A DNA stretch of 64,000 nucleotides from Macrosoma leucophasiata (lineage: Eukaryota > Arthropoda > Insecta > Lepidoptera > Hedylidae), in contig JAWQUS010000030.1 in assembly GCA_036365455.1 (NCBI GenBank), forward strand, positions 868,001 through 932,000. The letters are read 5' to 3'. Every line of letters begins with the position of its first letter. Position 1 is the first letter of the stretch. The position numbers were made by a program, and so were the translations under genes. Below are positions 43,569 to 54,896 of this stretch, piece after piece. Below the pieces are notes generated by a model that saw nothing but the letters and a program-made list of their open reading frames with translations, was not told where the DNA came from and did not search any database.

Positions 43569-44246
43569 GTTGCTCTTTTGTCAAAACCTTAGATTTATTA
43601 CAAATATTATAGATATAGACATAGAATAAAGATAATGTGAACGTTCATGGCATATAAATATTTGCATATAAACACATACGCCAATACCCATCAACAGCTT
43701 AATATCGTGATAGAAAATAACACCCGCAAATCACAACAGACCAGTACCCACAATCAGCACCCGTTCACGAGTATGACGCATGTGGCAGCCATTGCTCTCC
43801 TCGACTATTTTGAAGGGAAATGAGCAACCCGTCACACGACGTCGCCGACTTTGACGCCATTGACTTATAAGTATATACTAAAGCACTAGACATTCCACTC
43901 CTCTTGGTTGCACAGTCAGTCTACAGAAGTCAATTTACCACTCTTTCACTTAGTCACTTCGTGGTAATGTCTTCAACTCAAAGTTGTTATAAAAAAATGC
44001 ACAAATTGACTTTTACAAATAGGTAATTCGAGAACTATAATAAAAACGGTTTAAAAAAACATCAGCTGTCTAGTACTATTTGCCTCTGAGCTAACCTGCG
44101 GATAGACAGAGGGACCGACAGTGAAACAAAAGTTACTTGTCGGCTACAGATCCCTTAAAACAACGGGGCACTTAGTAATAAACTGGTTAACAAACTTACC
44201 GGCAAGTTCAATCTAACTATTTATTATGAGAATCAAACGACACCCA
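43569..44246. other. Unassigned DNA with one interspersed repeat
   Basis: 43735-43862 (minus) matches 55575-55700 (plus): CACCCGTTCACGAGTATGAC, GCAGCCATTGCTCTCCTCGA and GAGCAACCCGTCACACGACG. It is likely LINE-derived. The remainder shows nothing. Confidence 0.6.
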
Positions 44247-44822
44247 CAAAACGTTGAAACAAACCAACGTATAAAGTGCCTGCCAAAGTACAATAGCAGC
44301 CTTCATAAATCGATCGCACTTCCCGATAACTTATCGCCCCTCAACTCGAGAAGAATAAAAGTTGTCACCTGCTTTTCGATTGTTGAGATATACGGTAGGG
44401 ACGTGAAGGTTGTTGGGCTGTCGAACGGTTTTATGTCTCTTAGGCAGTTGCCCTAACTATTATTTAGGCTGAGAGCTTTTTTAATCTACCGGGTAATAGG
44501 AGGGTTCTATTGCCCGGTAGAGTAAAAAAAAAATACGCTTACACTCACAGCCCCACAGTAGGTATAAACCTGTGTCGTTGGTGCCGTTGTACACATACAA
44601 CACATACACAAACACCCAGACCCGAAACAAATATCTGTAGGCCATACAAACATTTGTCCCGGTGCGGGGATTGAACCCGCGACCTTCCGAATCAAACGGT
44701 CATCTTACACCGCTGGACTAACCGGGACGTCAAAGTAGACTAATGCCGCCTACAAAAAAAAAGATTTGATGTGTTGACGCTATCCGTTTTAGAGTTGCAC
44801 AGATTTGAGCTACATATTGCTA
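44247..44822 (+). repeat. Local duplication unit 1, interrupted
   Basis: 44247-44430 and 44766-44822 together correspond to the continuous unit at 44971-45215 (CTTCATAAATCGATCGCACT, GATATACGGTAGGGACGTGA). The gap holds a hairpin (44488-44521, arms CTACCGGGTAATAG) and a family E SINE. Confidence 0.85.
44524..44732 (-). repeat. Family E SINE, full length
   Basis: T-run at left (A-tail), tail segment, then the tRNA-like head with B-box GGTTCAATCCCCGC variant and the ACCGGGAC edge. It sits inside the local duplication unit. Confidence 0.92.
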
Positions 44823-44970
44823 AGAGCCGTTTTTTTTTTCCTGAAAGTACTGAGCCTAAATTAAGAGAGAAAAACGAATATTTTTTATTTTTGTGCCTTG
44901 TGCGGACCATGAAAATATGTTTTTTTTTCACATCTCAAGAAATAATTTCAAAATACTGACACTGGACTAT

Positions 44971-45215
44971 AAAACGTTGAAACAAAGTAAACAGCGTTTA
45001 AAGTTCCTGCCAATGTAGAAATAGCAGCCTTCATAAATCGATCGCACTTCCCGATAACTTATCACCCCTCAACTCGAGAAGAATAAAAGTTGTCACCTGC
45101 TTTTCGATTGTTGAGATATACGGTAGGGACGTGAAGGTTGTTGGGCTGTCGAACGGTTGTATAAAATGGCGCTATTTGTTTTAGAGATACACAGATTGGA
45201 GCTATATATTGTTAA
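44971..45215 (+). repeat. Local duplication unit 2, uninterrupted
   Basis: Offset 724 bp from unit 1. Shows the pre-insertion arrangement. Confidence 0.85.
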
Positions 45216-45310
45216 CCTGTGATCGCCAATCCGTATGCCAAGCATGGCGATTATGGCAAATCGCCCCTATGTAAAGGCTTTTAGGCTGAAATGATGATGA
45301 TGGTGATTGT
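45213..45310 (+). mobile_element. RTE-type 3' end with GATGATGATG tail
   Basis: TGCCAAGCATGGCGATTATG, CTTTTAGGCTGAAATGATGA and a GATG-type microsatellite tail, as RTE elements end in short tandem repeats. Confidence 0.65.
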
Positions 45311-45431
45311 TAAAAACTCTTTTGACGTGCTATAAATTAAAGTCGTTCTTCACAAGTATAGAAAAGCTTGTTTTTCACAGAAATCTCATAACAATAAAAA
45401 TATTCTTGCAAGGATCATTTTTAATTAGCCT

Positions 45432-45600
45432 GTTTTTAGGGTTCCGTGGGAAACAAGGAACCGTTATAATCGTCTGTCTGTCTGTCCGCGGTTTAGCGCA
45501 AAAACTAGTGGTACTAGAGACTCGAAATTTGGCACAAGTTGTCGTGCCGACAAAGTGGTAGAATAACATCGTGAAAAAAAAAATATTTTGCGCAAACATA
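45432..45600 (-). repeat. Family G, 3' part
   Basis: Starts TAGGGTTCCGTGGG (complement of the CCCTAAAAA end), then GTCTGTCTGTCTGTCCGCGG and AATTTGGCACAAGTTG. Confidence 0.7.
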
Positions 45601-46447
45601 ATTTTTCGATTTAGCTAACTTTTCGTGACTTCATGAGTCAAGTGTCCCTCGCCCTTCTACCAACTTAACGGTTATTGTTAGAAATTCAAACGTTACGGCA
45701 ATAGTAGCCAGAGCTACATAATAACGAAATTAAAAAGCAAACTATCACACTTAAGTTGGCTTTACAAGTTTGCGAGTGATAGTCGACCAAATGTATTTTA
45801 CTCGAAAATTTTGCCTCCATAAAAAATAATAATAATAAGAATGAGAAACATTTATTTGACACACAGCGAGACACATAAAACAGCCATAAAACGTAACAGG
45901 TAACAGAGACAAGACAACACATTTTCTAAAAATTAATACATACCTATACACGTAATATGTGTCTCACGGCTGCCAAAAAGGTGTCCTGTTCAGCAAATGT
46001 CAGGTACCTTCATATAAAAGGTACCTGACGCTGGTTTTCAACAGGACCCTTAGTGAGTGAACCACGGATGTCAAATTTATAATAAAGGACAATTGTACTA
46101 ATACTTATACAAGGTACATACATACGGATATAAAACAGATAATAAGCCATTAAAATAACATACTTAATAAAACGATAAATGTTATACATACTAGTAGGTA
46201 CAAACAATAATAAATAGATTAATACCAAAGTAAATAAAATATAAGTAGATAAAAAACATCTTATTAAATATATAAAAAAAATATATGATTTATTTATTTG
46301 CTAAAAAAATATCACAAATATTACAATGTGCATCTGCGTCTGAACTCAGCGACAAGCTTGTATCTCAGACAGCTGTGCTCTTTCATCCGAAGGATAACAA
46401 TTGCTAATAGCAAAAAAATATTTATGTACTTATGTTTTTATTCATTA
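45601..46447. other. No gene seen
   Basis: A short palindrome near 46000-46030 (AGGTACCTTCATATAAAAGG) and AT-rich sequence; no supported gene. Confidence 0.4.
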
Positions 46448-46890
46448 TACTAGCTGTGCCCGCGACTTCGTCTACGTGAGAAAAAAGTATGATTGTTCAG
46501 TATCTACCCGGACGAAGTCGCGGGCGCAGCTAGTATAGAAGTAGCGTAAGTTATTCCTTATTATATCAGCTATCTGCCAGTGAAAGTTCCGTCAAAATCG
46601 GAGACACTCAAATTCTATTTATTTCTATGTAGGTATGTATGTATGTATGGTTGTATGGAGATAAAAGTAGCCTAAGTTACTCCTTATCACATCAGCTATC
46701 TGCCAGTGAAAGTCCCGTCAAAGTCGAAGACACTCCAATTCTTCTTATTTGTATGTAGGTATGTATGTATGGATGTATAGAGATAAAAGTAGCCTAAGTT
46801 ACTCCTTGTTACATCAGCTACCTACCCGTGGAAGTGCCGTCAAAATCGGTCAAGCCTTTCCCAAGATTAGCCCCGCTAAACAGACAGACA
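46448..46890 (+). repeat. Family F repeat with internal triplication
   Basis: Opens with a foldback (ACTAGCTGTGCCCGCGACTT and its complement at 46500-46535, loop TATGATTGTTCAGTATCTAC). Three tandem units of about 120-130 bp then follow, each with AAAGTAGC.TAAGTTA.TCC, CAGCTATCTGCCAGTGAAAG and a GTATGTATGTATGG stretch. Confidence 0.85.
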
Positions 46891-47867
46891 GACGGACAAA
46901 TATTGTAAAAAATGTTGTTTTGGTATATGTACTGTGTATACATACATATGCGTTTAGTAAAAAGCGGTTATTTTTTATTCCAATATGTAATATTACAAAC
47001 AGACACTCCCATTTTATTTATTTGTATGTAATATATATAGATTTATTATGGAAGCTGCAATACAACATAGGACCTAAAAATTCTGTGAAAATTTTAAGCG
47101 TCTACATTATAGAGGTAACTGAAATAGATAATTTGTGAAAATGTTAGCTTTCTAGCTATCACTATTTATGAGATACAGCCTGGTGACAGACAGACGGACG
47201 GACAGACAGCCAGACAGACAGAGGAGGATTAGTTATCAGTAGGGTTCGTTTTTACCTATTAGGTACGAAACTCCCTAAAAGATAGAACTAAGATACAGAA
47301 TAGCTTAAAAATATTCGATACGATTCTTTAAATTAACATAACTTTTTTTAATTTCTGAACCGATTCACATGAAACAAACACTAAATGTTAAATGAAACTT
47401 ACCACAATATATTAGTGTCAACCGCAAATCGAATAAGTCGTTTCTGATATTAGCGTGCACAACACACAGACACAGACAAACAGACATTTTTCCAGGATAA
47501 AAAGTACCCAGTGTTGTGCGCCAAAGGTTAAAGTATAATCATACTAAGTTTCATCGTAATCGGGCCGGTAGTTTTTATGTGACACTTGAACAAACAGACA
47601 GACAGACAAAATAAATTCTAATCACATATTTGTGTTCGGTATCGATCTAATAACATCCCCTGGTATTTATTTTTTCAATATTTTTAATGTACAGATTTAT
47701 TATAAGTATAGATTATTCAAACCTAAAAACTACGGAACCCTACACTGCGCGTGGTCCGACACACACTTGACTGGTTTTTGTTATTACTTCCAGAAATCCT
47801 ACATTTTAATTGACGTCACGGTTGATCAAGTGTTTTATACGTTATACCTACACATATGTACAAACAG
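46891..47867 (+). repeat. Mixed lepidopteran repeat fragments
   Basis: Includes GAGATACAGCCTGGTGACAG followed by CAGACAGAC microsatellite and TAGGTACGAAACTCCCTAAA (47170-47280), a segment with GAACCGATTCACATGAAAC (47355), CAGACAGACAGAC at 47598, and a family G start in reverse at 47728-47781. Probably several stacked LINE tails; boundaries not resolved. Confidence 0.55.
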
Positions 47868-48268
47868 TCGACAGGTATTTAAATCAAGTATCAAGTAATA
47901 TTGGGCAAGACTTGCATTCAATTAGTCGACAAGTGTATGTATCAAGCATCAAGTAACTTACCATTACCTAATATACTTGCCGCTAAATGGTAGTGTTCAG
48001 CACTATCGTGTTCCGGTCAGGTGGTAATGTACGGCCCTGTAATGTCCGGCACAGAGGCATAACACCTTAGGCCTCAGGAGTGATAACGCATCTGCATTTT
48101 TACCTCTGGTCATTGTGTGGGTGTCTATAGGCTGCAGTCATCACTTAACATCAATGTGAACTGTATGCTTGTTTGACACTTTTAAAACATAAAAAAAAAA
48201 AAAAAAAACTTCGGTCAACCCTTATATTCAATTAATCAATAGGTGTATGTGTTAAATATCAAGTAACA
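47868..48268 (+). repeat. Short tandem repeat split by family B
   Basis: TTCAATTAGTCGACAAGTG with ATCAAGTAAC (47918-47958) recurs as TTCAATTAATCAATAGGTG with ATCAAGTAAC (48227-48268), and partly at 47868-47899. Without the B insertion the period would be about 62 bp. Confidence 0.65.
47962..48208 (+). repeat. Family B, 5'-truncated with poly-A tail
   Basis: Begins at ATTACCTAATATACTTGCC and ends in 18 A (48191-48208), the best evidence that family B moves by retroposition. Confidence 0.93.
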
Positions 48269-48516
48269 TTCCAGTATGTAATCAAGATTCTGATAATCAT
48301 ATCCTTTGACGTGATGTCAAGTTGCGTCATGAGTTGTTGCGTTACATTCCCGCTAGTGGAGGGGAGGAAGATTGATGACGTCACGCACTCCGCTTGAAAG
48401 CCTTATCAGTGTTGCTATTATGAAAAATGTGCCCGATTTCAGAAGCAATCAATAATAAAAAAAATAACGTTCACACGCGTCCCTACCAACTATTCCGTTT
48501 AAGTTCTAGGTATTTT

Positions 48517-48723
48517 GACGACCCGGTTAGTCCAGCGGTGTGAGATGACCGTTTGATTCGAAGGGTCGCGGGTTCGATCCCCGCACCGGGAAAAATTCTT
48601 GTATGCCCTACAGATATTTGTTTCGGGTCTGGGTGTTTGTGTATGTATACAACGGCACCCACGAAACAGGTTTATACCTACTGTGGGGCTGTGAGTGTAA
48701 GCGTATTGTTTATTTTATTTTTT
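48517..48723 (+). repeat. Family E SINE, full length
   Basis: tRNA-like head GACCCGGTTAGTCCAGCGG with B-box GGGTTCGATCCCCGC, then the tail to GTAAGCGTATTG. Confidence 0.93.
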
Positions 48724-48832
48724 AGGTATGTGAATAAAGTGTTGGACATCTTATTACATAAAAAATACGTGTCTCCTAAACTACTTAACCAATTTTCAAA
48801 GGTTAAGGTGTCATGTGATAGTTATTATGATC

Positions 48833-48953
48833 ATACATTACCATCTAACCGGAACACGATAGTGCTGAACACTATCATTTAGCGGCAGATAGATTAGGTA
48901 ATGCGGTGGTGCCTACGCCCTCGAGCTCCTACACTAGAACTCTACCACCAGTT
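48833..48953 (-). repeat. Family B, 5' half, older variant
   Basis: TAACCGGAACACGATAGTGC to CTCTACCACCAGTTG; the CCCTCGAGCTCC variant shared with 24466. Confidence 0.88.
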
Positions 48954-49027
48954 GAATGGTTTGACCGCCATTGTTTGGTTGATTGACTGCAGTCTACAAT
49001 AAAATATTGAATAACAATATAATTATA

Positions 49028-49330
49028 TGTTCTTAGGTTTTCGCGAGCTACACTCATTGAAATAAAACTATTTTTACGGATTTATCTCGCGTCTGCAAGA
49101 CCTCGAGATACCATAAGTAATTATTGTGTTAATCCTGAACGCTACGCAAGGCGTTTACGAAATCGATGGAGGTAGCTACATATAATTTTTTTCAAACTTC
49201 TGTCAGACAAATGTCACCTCAGTCTGCTCGGGACCACGAAAGCTGAAAAGCGACCGAAACGTCGGGTTGATTTTAAAAATCATTTTAGTTTAATATACTC
49301 GAGATAAATCCGTAAAAATAGTTTTATTTC
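49028..49330 (-). mobile_element. Family C element with 18-bp TSD
   Basis: Flanked by aataacaatataattata at 49010-49027 and 49331-49348, a perfect 18-bp TSD. It has both the body segment (AGACCTCGAGATACCATAAG) and the GACCGAAACGTCGGG arm, linking the long form at 8069 to the foldback forms at 3010 and 9078. Confidence 0.9.
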
Positions 49331-49361
49331 AATAACAATATAATTATAGCAAAGAATTTGC

Positions 49362-50110
49362 AATAATTCCACGCATAAAATACCCACGGAAGATTCAACC
49401 CTTGTTCCCACAATTAACGTGGCAAATAAAAAGCTTATCAATCGCTGCCACCGTTTGCCTGTCGGATTATGCCCGTATGAAATGACCCAAAGGTTTATTT
49501 TTGCTGTATGTTTTTCTCGACAAATTGCACTCATCACCCTATGAGTACTGTTATTATTATCCAATTGAAATTCGTTAGGGAAATCTGCCAAAAAATTACT
49601 TATCGTGGTTTATATTCATAGTCATCAGTCCAGTAGGTTTTTTGTGATAACATCTTATGAATCATAGAACGCCGGCTGCACGTACGAAATAATGTCACGT
49701 TCCGCATAAGACGGGAGCGCGTGAGCGCTGATAAAAAAAAATATGCCATTAGGTTGACAGATAAGTTGACAGGGAGGAGAGCGGTCACTAAATAGTGACA
49801 TTTGCATGCCTATAAACATTTGCATTATCAGAGAAATTGGCAACGTACTGCCAGCACTGAAGGACTCTTTTGACACCATTTTTGAATCACCCCATACTGT
49901 AGCAAGAAAAAGTATTTGACTAAACTTTTGTTCCCAAAATAACTTCCAATAAATACAATAAAACTGTCCCCCAAGTCCGCAACTATTCCACATCCCTCCG
50001 AGTCCTCCGACATTCAACCGCCCAACCCTTGTTTCCGCCATTAAAGTGGCAAATAAAAACCTTATCAATCGCTGCCAACACTCGTCTGTCGGATTACGCC
50101 CGCATCAGAT
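49362..50110. repeat. Direct repeat pair, probably LINE-derived
   Basis: 49362-49487 and 49985-50110 share CCCTTGTT.CC, GTGGCAAATAAAAA.CTTATC and TGTCGGATTA.GCCCG. The stretch 49838-49905 resembles the LINE 3' region at 32020-32080 (CTGAAGGACTCTTTTGAC, CCATTTTTGAA), so both pairs may come from one LINE family on the minus strand. Confidence 0.65.
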
Positions 50111-50339
50111 GCTCCTAAGTTCTGTTTTTCCTATTTGTTTTTACGGGCTAACTATATTTGGATATTATTAGTTTTAGGGGTCCCGTTGGAAGGGATTTTC
50201 GTTATATCGATCACGGTGTATCGATAATTCATTTGTACTGTTTTATTTCATCGATAGTTTATTGGTGCTATGTAACATTTATGCAAAAACCCTACGTTCT
50301 TACTGAACTTGAAAATCTTTAAAAAAAATATTACATATA

Positions 50340-50530
50340 TAAGCTTACACTTACTTCTCTGCACTCTAGGTAAAGATGACCTTGATCATTTGTGAGTGTT
50401 GTTATATAGGTACACATAAACAAGTATCTGTATCTGATACAAATATCTGTAGGCCATACAAATATTTTTACCAGAGCGGGGTTTAAGCCCATTACCCTTG
50501 GGTCAAGCGATTATAACCCATCGCAGTACC
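50340..50530 (-). repeat. Family E SINE, degraded
   Basis: CAAATATCTGTAGGCCATAC is intact; head decayed (ACCAGAGCGGGGTTTAAGCC). Confidence 0.8.
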
Positions 50531-50673
50531 AACAGAAACAATATTAGTGAAGGCAATGTTTGTGACAAGCAGTATGAAGTAAATCTCTACATGTCATAAT
50601 AGCTGTCCCGACAAACTTCGTATCACATAGTGGTTTTAAAAGATAAAATATACAGGCCGAGGGATGGAGATCG

Positions 50674-50752
50674 TGCACCACCGCTCTACCTGATCTACTA
50701 AATGGTAAATGGTAGTGTTCAGCGCTATTTCGATATGGTAGTAATGTACGTG
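50674..50752 (+). repeat. Family B fragment, diverged
   Basis: GTGCACCACCGC, TAAATGGTAGTGTTCAGCGC and TAGTAATGTACG only. Confidence 0.6.
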
Positions 50753-50935
50753 ATGTGACACGAGAATGTCACATTATAGTATATTAGGAAAGACAATATA
50801 AATAAATAATATACACGGGTATCAGCTTGAAGTTATTTCATAACAAACAAATAAATTGCTATTAACGAACATTAACAAAAATAATGAATTAAAAATATTC
50901 GAATTAAATTTAAATAACACATCTATTCTACCGAA

Positions 50936-51995
50936 CAAATCCGGCTCGAAGGACCAAGTAAACAAAACAAGACATTCCAACAGCTATTTAACAGCCAATC
51001 TTCGCGGAATCAACCGCTGCCCACATAGTACTTATTATTTTATTCTACACGCAATTACCTCCCCTCTTACCACCCCCCCTCCCCTTAGTCTCCACTCTGT
51101 CAAAACCAAAATATTCCTTTATACTGGTCTCGGATAATTTACTCGACGTTCGCTATTTCGTTATTGCGAATTCTTTTTGTCGGTCAGTACTTCTTTACGT
51201 CTATTTCAAGATGATTATGATGTTGCGTTTGATTTATTAGTATATTTTATTTGTTTAGCGTCGTTTGTTAGGGAAAGTTGGAAATGCTGAGTGTATGAGG
51301 TGAGGATTATTTTTTTAAAAATATTTCAAATTCAAATTCAAATAATTTATTGCATCACATGTGGTTTTAAGATGTTACAAATAGTAATATGGTGTACAGC
51401 ACATGCACCCTGTAAGGGCATGGTAAAAACAGACTATTTGATAATAACATACCAACGTCAGCTTACCTAATACTCTTTGTAAGTAATTGTATTATTGCCC
51501 AAAAACGTCTTTTTTGGTAAGCAGAAAGTGTAAGCTGGCTACAAAATTTTGTAGTATTTCGCATTTAATAATATTTTTATAATCAATCACAATTCACAGA
51601 ATTTCATTAACTGTAAGAATCCGGCTCGAAGGACCAAGTAAAAAAAGCAAGACATTCCACAGCTACTTAACAGCCAATTTTCGTGGAATCAACAGCTGCC
51701 CACATCACACTTATTATTTCATTCCTCACGCAATTTTCTCTCTCTCTCAACCCCCATTCCCTTAGTCTTCACTTCGTCAAAACCAAGATATTTCTTAAAA
51801 GCGGTCTCTGATAATTTCTTCGACGTTTGCCATTTCGTTATTGTGGAATTCTTTTTGTCGGTCAGTACTTCTCTTACGTCTATTTTGAGATGATAAAAAA
51901 TTTCTTGTTGTTGCGTTTGATTTATTAGTTCCTTTTACATTGTTGCGCGTCGTTTGATGGTGAAAGTTGGAAATTCTGAGTGGTTGAGGTGATAA
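50936..51995 (+). repeat. Local direct duplication, about 380-bp units
   Basis: 50936-51310 and 51617-51995 share ATCCGGCTCGAAGGACCAAG, AACAGCCAATTTTCG-type, TTCTTTTTGTCGGTCAGTAC and GTTGCGTTTGATTTATTAG segments, offset about 680 bp. Between them lies a minus-strand LINE end (51326-51420, TTCAAATTCAAATTCAAATA). No protein recognised. Confidence 0.88.
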
Positions 51996-52050
51996 TAAAT
52001 TTTCCTTCCAATATTCTTTCAAACAAGTTACATTGTTGTATAATTATATT

Positions 52051-52115
52051 TACGGCCCTGTAATTTCCGACACAGAGGCATAACACTTAAGGCCTCAGGA
52101 GTCGCAATGCATTTA
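52051..52115 (+). repeat. Family B inner fragment
   Basis: ACGGCCCTGTAATTTCCGAC to CCTCAGGAGTCGC; both ends missing. Confidence 0.85.
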
Positions 52116-52157
52116 CGAGCGATATTCCAAGTTAACAATAGTAGCTTATATATATTT

Positions 52158-52455
52158 TGAGGGTAAAAGCGACTTCCTTACGATATTTAATAAACTGCAA
52201 AGTTTATTATATCGGTTGCCTAACTAGCATTGTGTGGCAATAGATAGCGCTACTGACACCACAAGGCAATGCAATAAATGTGAAGGAAAGATTTGACAAA
52301 TCGGGCAGGACTTTGTTAGCTCAGTTGGAAGAGCGGCTGGACTAGATTCCCAGCGGCCGCGAGTTCGAGTCTCGCCTGAAGTCAAATTTTTCTTTCCATT
52401 TTTCTTTAAAAATATATTTCACAAGCATGTGTTAATGCGAAATAATATAAAACAA
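52158..52455 (+). repeat. Family D SINE, straight reference copy
   Basis: About 160 bp of 5' region (GGGTAAAAGCGACTTC, TAAACTGCAAAGTTTATTA, CGGTTGCCTAACTAGCA), then a tRNA-like unit of about 75 bp with paired acceptor ends (ACTT.. / CTGAAGT), A-box TTAGCTCAGTTGGAAGAGCG and B-box GAGTTCGAGTCTC, then a tail of about 80 bp ending GCGAAATAATATAAAACA. The pol III promoter thus lies in the middle, not at the 5' end as in ordinary tRNA SINEs. No A-tail. Confidence 0.92.
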
Positions 52456-53183
52456 TTATCATTTATCTACTGAGGCATCTCAATTAAATCAAAACAAAAC
52501 CGAGCCTTCCAAATCATTAATAAAGTATCCGGCTGAGTATAGTATCCGGTAAAGTTTAGATAATAAAGTAAGAAATAAATAACGTAATTTATAAGCTAGA
52601 AAAATCCCAATCCTTCGCTACAACCTCTATTCATTTTAAAAGTCGTAAACGTCTGCCACAGACTTTATAAACCATTTTCAGTTTGAACGCAAATTATTTA
52701 TGGAACTGAGTAATTTAGTACAGATTCTATTTAATTTATTATGCTCGAAGATCTTTTGTGGATTAAATCTAATATAGAGTCATTTTGAATAAACAGCTTG
52801 TAAAAAAATCTTGTTTTAACAATATCGTAGTACATATACGGTGACTTTTTAACATTGGATAGTAGATCTTAAAAATAATGGGGCCGGACATTGTCACTAG
52901 AGCAGATCATGATAGCACGTACCTAACACTAATATTTAGCAGCAGGGAGTTTAGATGATGCAATATTGAAAGAAGAAAGAAAGAAAGGAACGTTTATTTA
53001 TAACAATGTTTAGTTTATTCAGTTTATTCATTTATTTCATATAATTAGGCGCCTGGAGAGCACTTTTACATCGTCATTTTTTTTAAACTAACCTCGAGTG
53101 AATAACCACTAATAATAATAAAAAAACACATAATAAATTAAATAGACACTGAACAATTTTGTATACTATGGAAAGCATCAATT
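52456..53183. other. No gene seen
   Basis: AT-rich DNA, a GAAA-type microsatellite near 52968-52990. Confidence 0.4.
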
Positions 53184-53338
53184 TTATTTTATGGAAGTGG
53201 CAAACAAGCATGCAGTTCACATTGATGTTAAGTGATGACTGCAGCCTATAGACACCCACACAAAGACCAAGGTCAAAATGCAGATGCGTTGCCACTCCTG
53301 AGGCCTAAGGTGTTATGCCACTGTGCCGGAAATTACAT
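53184..53338 (-). repeat. Family B tail half
   Basis: GGCAAACAAGCATGCAGTTC to GTGCCGGAAATTACA, then breaks off. Confidence 0.92.
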
Positions 53339-53775
53339 TTATTATTTACAAATTCCTCCATTTCCTATTTGTACATGTAATTCCCATTGTAATGTACATG
53401 AACAACACAATTTTTTTGAAACTTTATGCAATAATTATACATTTGTTACAAATTGGCTCCAACTCAGCGTGTGCTGGTTGTGGGACAACCAGCGCTGGTC
53501 TTCCGTTAGGACCATTTTGTTCGCCATAGACGGCTATACATAATAACAGCAATAAAAAAAAAAAAGTTTATAAGAACAAAATACCTAATTGTTTATTTAT
53601 AAAAAAGAACTAAAGGTAAAAAAAACATTAATTAAAAGAATGAAACAAGAAAGTACACCAACCAACGATCGAAAGCTTGGTTATTGGTCTGTGATCCAGT
53701 TTAGTCCATATTGGTTAGCGGGTTGCTTTCGTCCACCACCAGTAATATGTTGTTAGGGTTAAGGGTCCTTTGAAT
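53339..53775. other. No gene seen
   Basis: Plus-strand frames 53323-53543 have no recognised domain; the 53440-53530 patch (GCTGGTTGTGGGACAACCAG) contains a short palindrome. Confidence 0.4.
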
Positions 53776-54478
53776 CGACGAGCTAGTTGATCCAGCAGTG
53801 TGTGACGACCGTTTGAACCAAGACTCACGGCTTCGATCCCCGTACCGGGACAAATATTTCTATGAGTACCCGATTTTCTTATCGAAAAACATTTCAAAAC
53901 TTTTTATTACAAAGCCAACGTTTCGCAACGATTTCGTTTCACATCTTAACTTTCCACAACTACATCACTACATAAATAATTCACTTGGCAAACAGATTAC
54001 TATTACATAACGATTCATTTCATAACTTCATAAATAATTTAGTTGAAAAAAAATATTGTCATATTTTACGACATAGGTTAGGTCGAAGGGTGCGCACCAT
54101 TCGGTGTTAGGTTTTTATTTTTTTTTTGCTGACAGTATTAATTATTATTGTAAGCATTTTTATGTTATAGGTATATAACGCAAACATTTGATGACGCATA
54201 TTATGCGTAATCAAATGTTTCAGAAATAATTAGTATACGAATCGTTGAGTTGCGGAATTACATATTTTGTGGAATGAATAGTTGCTGGCGTTGGTTTTGA
54301 AATGAAGATTTGCGTAACGTTTATCGGTGAAACATTAGTGAACAATTTGTATGGCCTACAGATATTTCCGATCTAGGTGTTTGTGTATGTGTTGTGTGTG
54401 TACAACGGCACCCACGAAACAAGTTTATACTAGTTGTGTATGTTAGTGTGGGGCTGTGAGTAAAAGCGTATTTTATTT
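53776..54478 (+). repeat. Family E SINE, apparently split
   Basis: The head (53776-53868, ACCGTTTGAACCAAG and TTCGATCCCCGTACCGGGAC) and the tail (54344-54478, TTTGTATGGCCTACAGATAT to GGGGCTGTGAG) are in order, with about 475 bp of AT-rich unrelated sequence between. An insertion is the simplest explanation, but its ends were not resolved. Confidence 0.7.
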
Positions 54479-54482
54479 ATTT

Positions 54483-54694
54483 ACTAGCTGTGCCCGCGAC
54501 ATCGACCGCGTGACGATTTATGATTGTTCAGTATCTACCCGGACGAAGTCGTGGACGCAGCTAGTGTAAAAGTAGCCTTAGTTACTCCTTAATATATCAG
54601 CTATCTGCCAGTGAAAGTCCCGTAAAAATCGGTCAAGCCGTTCCCAAGATTAGCCCCGCCAAACAGGCAGACAGACAGACAGACAGACAAAAAT
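54483..54694 (+). repeat. Family F repeat
   Basis: Foldback start (TAGCTGTGCCCGCGAC with its complement at about 54541-54567), then GTAGCCTTAGTTACTCCTTA and CAGACAGACAGACAGAC. Its 3' end continues into the inverted repeat. Confidence 0.85.
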
Positions 54695-54896
54695 TGTAAA
54701 AAATGTTGTTTTGGTATATGTACCGTGTATACATACATATGCATTTAGTGAAAAGCGGTTATTTTTATATTACAAACAGACACTTCAATAGAATAATTAA
54801 AATTGAAGTGTCTGTTTGTAATATAAAAATAACCGCTTTTCACTAAATGCATATGTATGTATACACGGTACATATACCAAAACAACATTTTTTACA
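54695..54896. repeat. Perfect 95-bp inverted repeat, 12-nt spacer
   Basis: Left arm 54695-54789, right arm 54802-54896, no mismatch found. The left arm is the normal 3' end of family F (compare 60725-60815), so the F end has been copied in inverted orientation. Confidence 0.95.

Noticed and set aside
44140..44250. Minus-strand donor-like GTAAGT after GAACTTGCCG as a further exon of the DOK7-like gene
   Set aside because: The sequence before it has stops in the relevant frames and does not resemble the expected exon 1 peptide.
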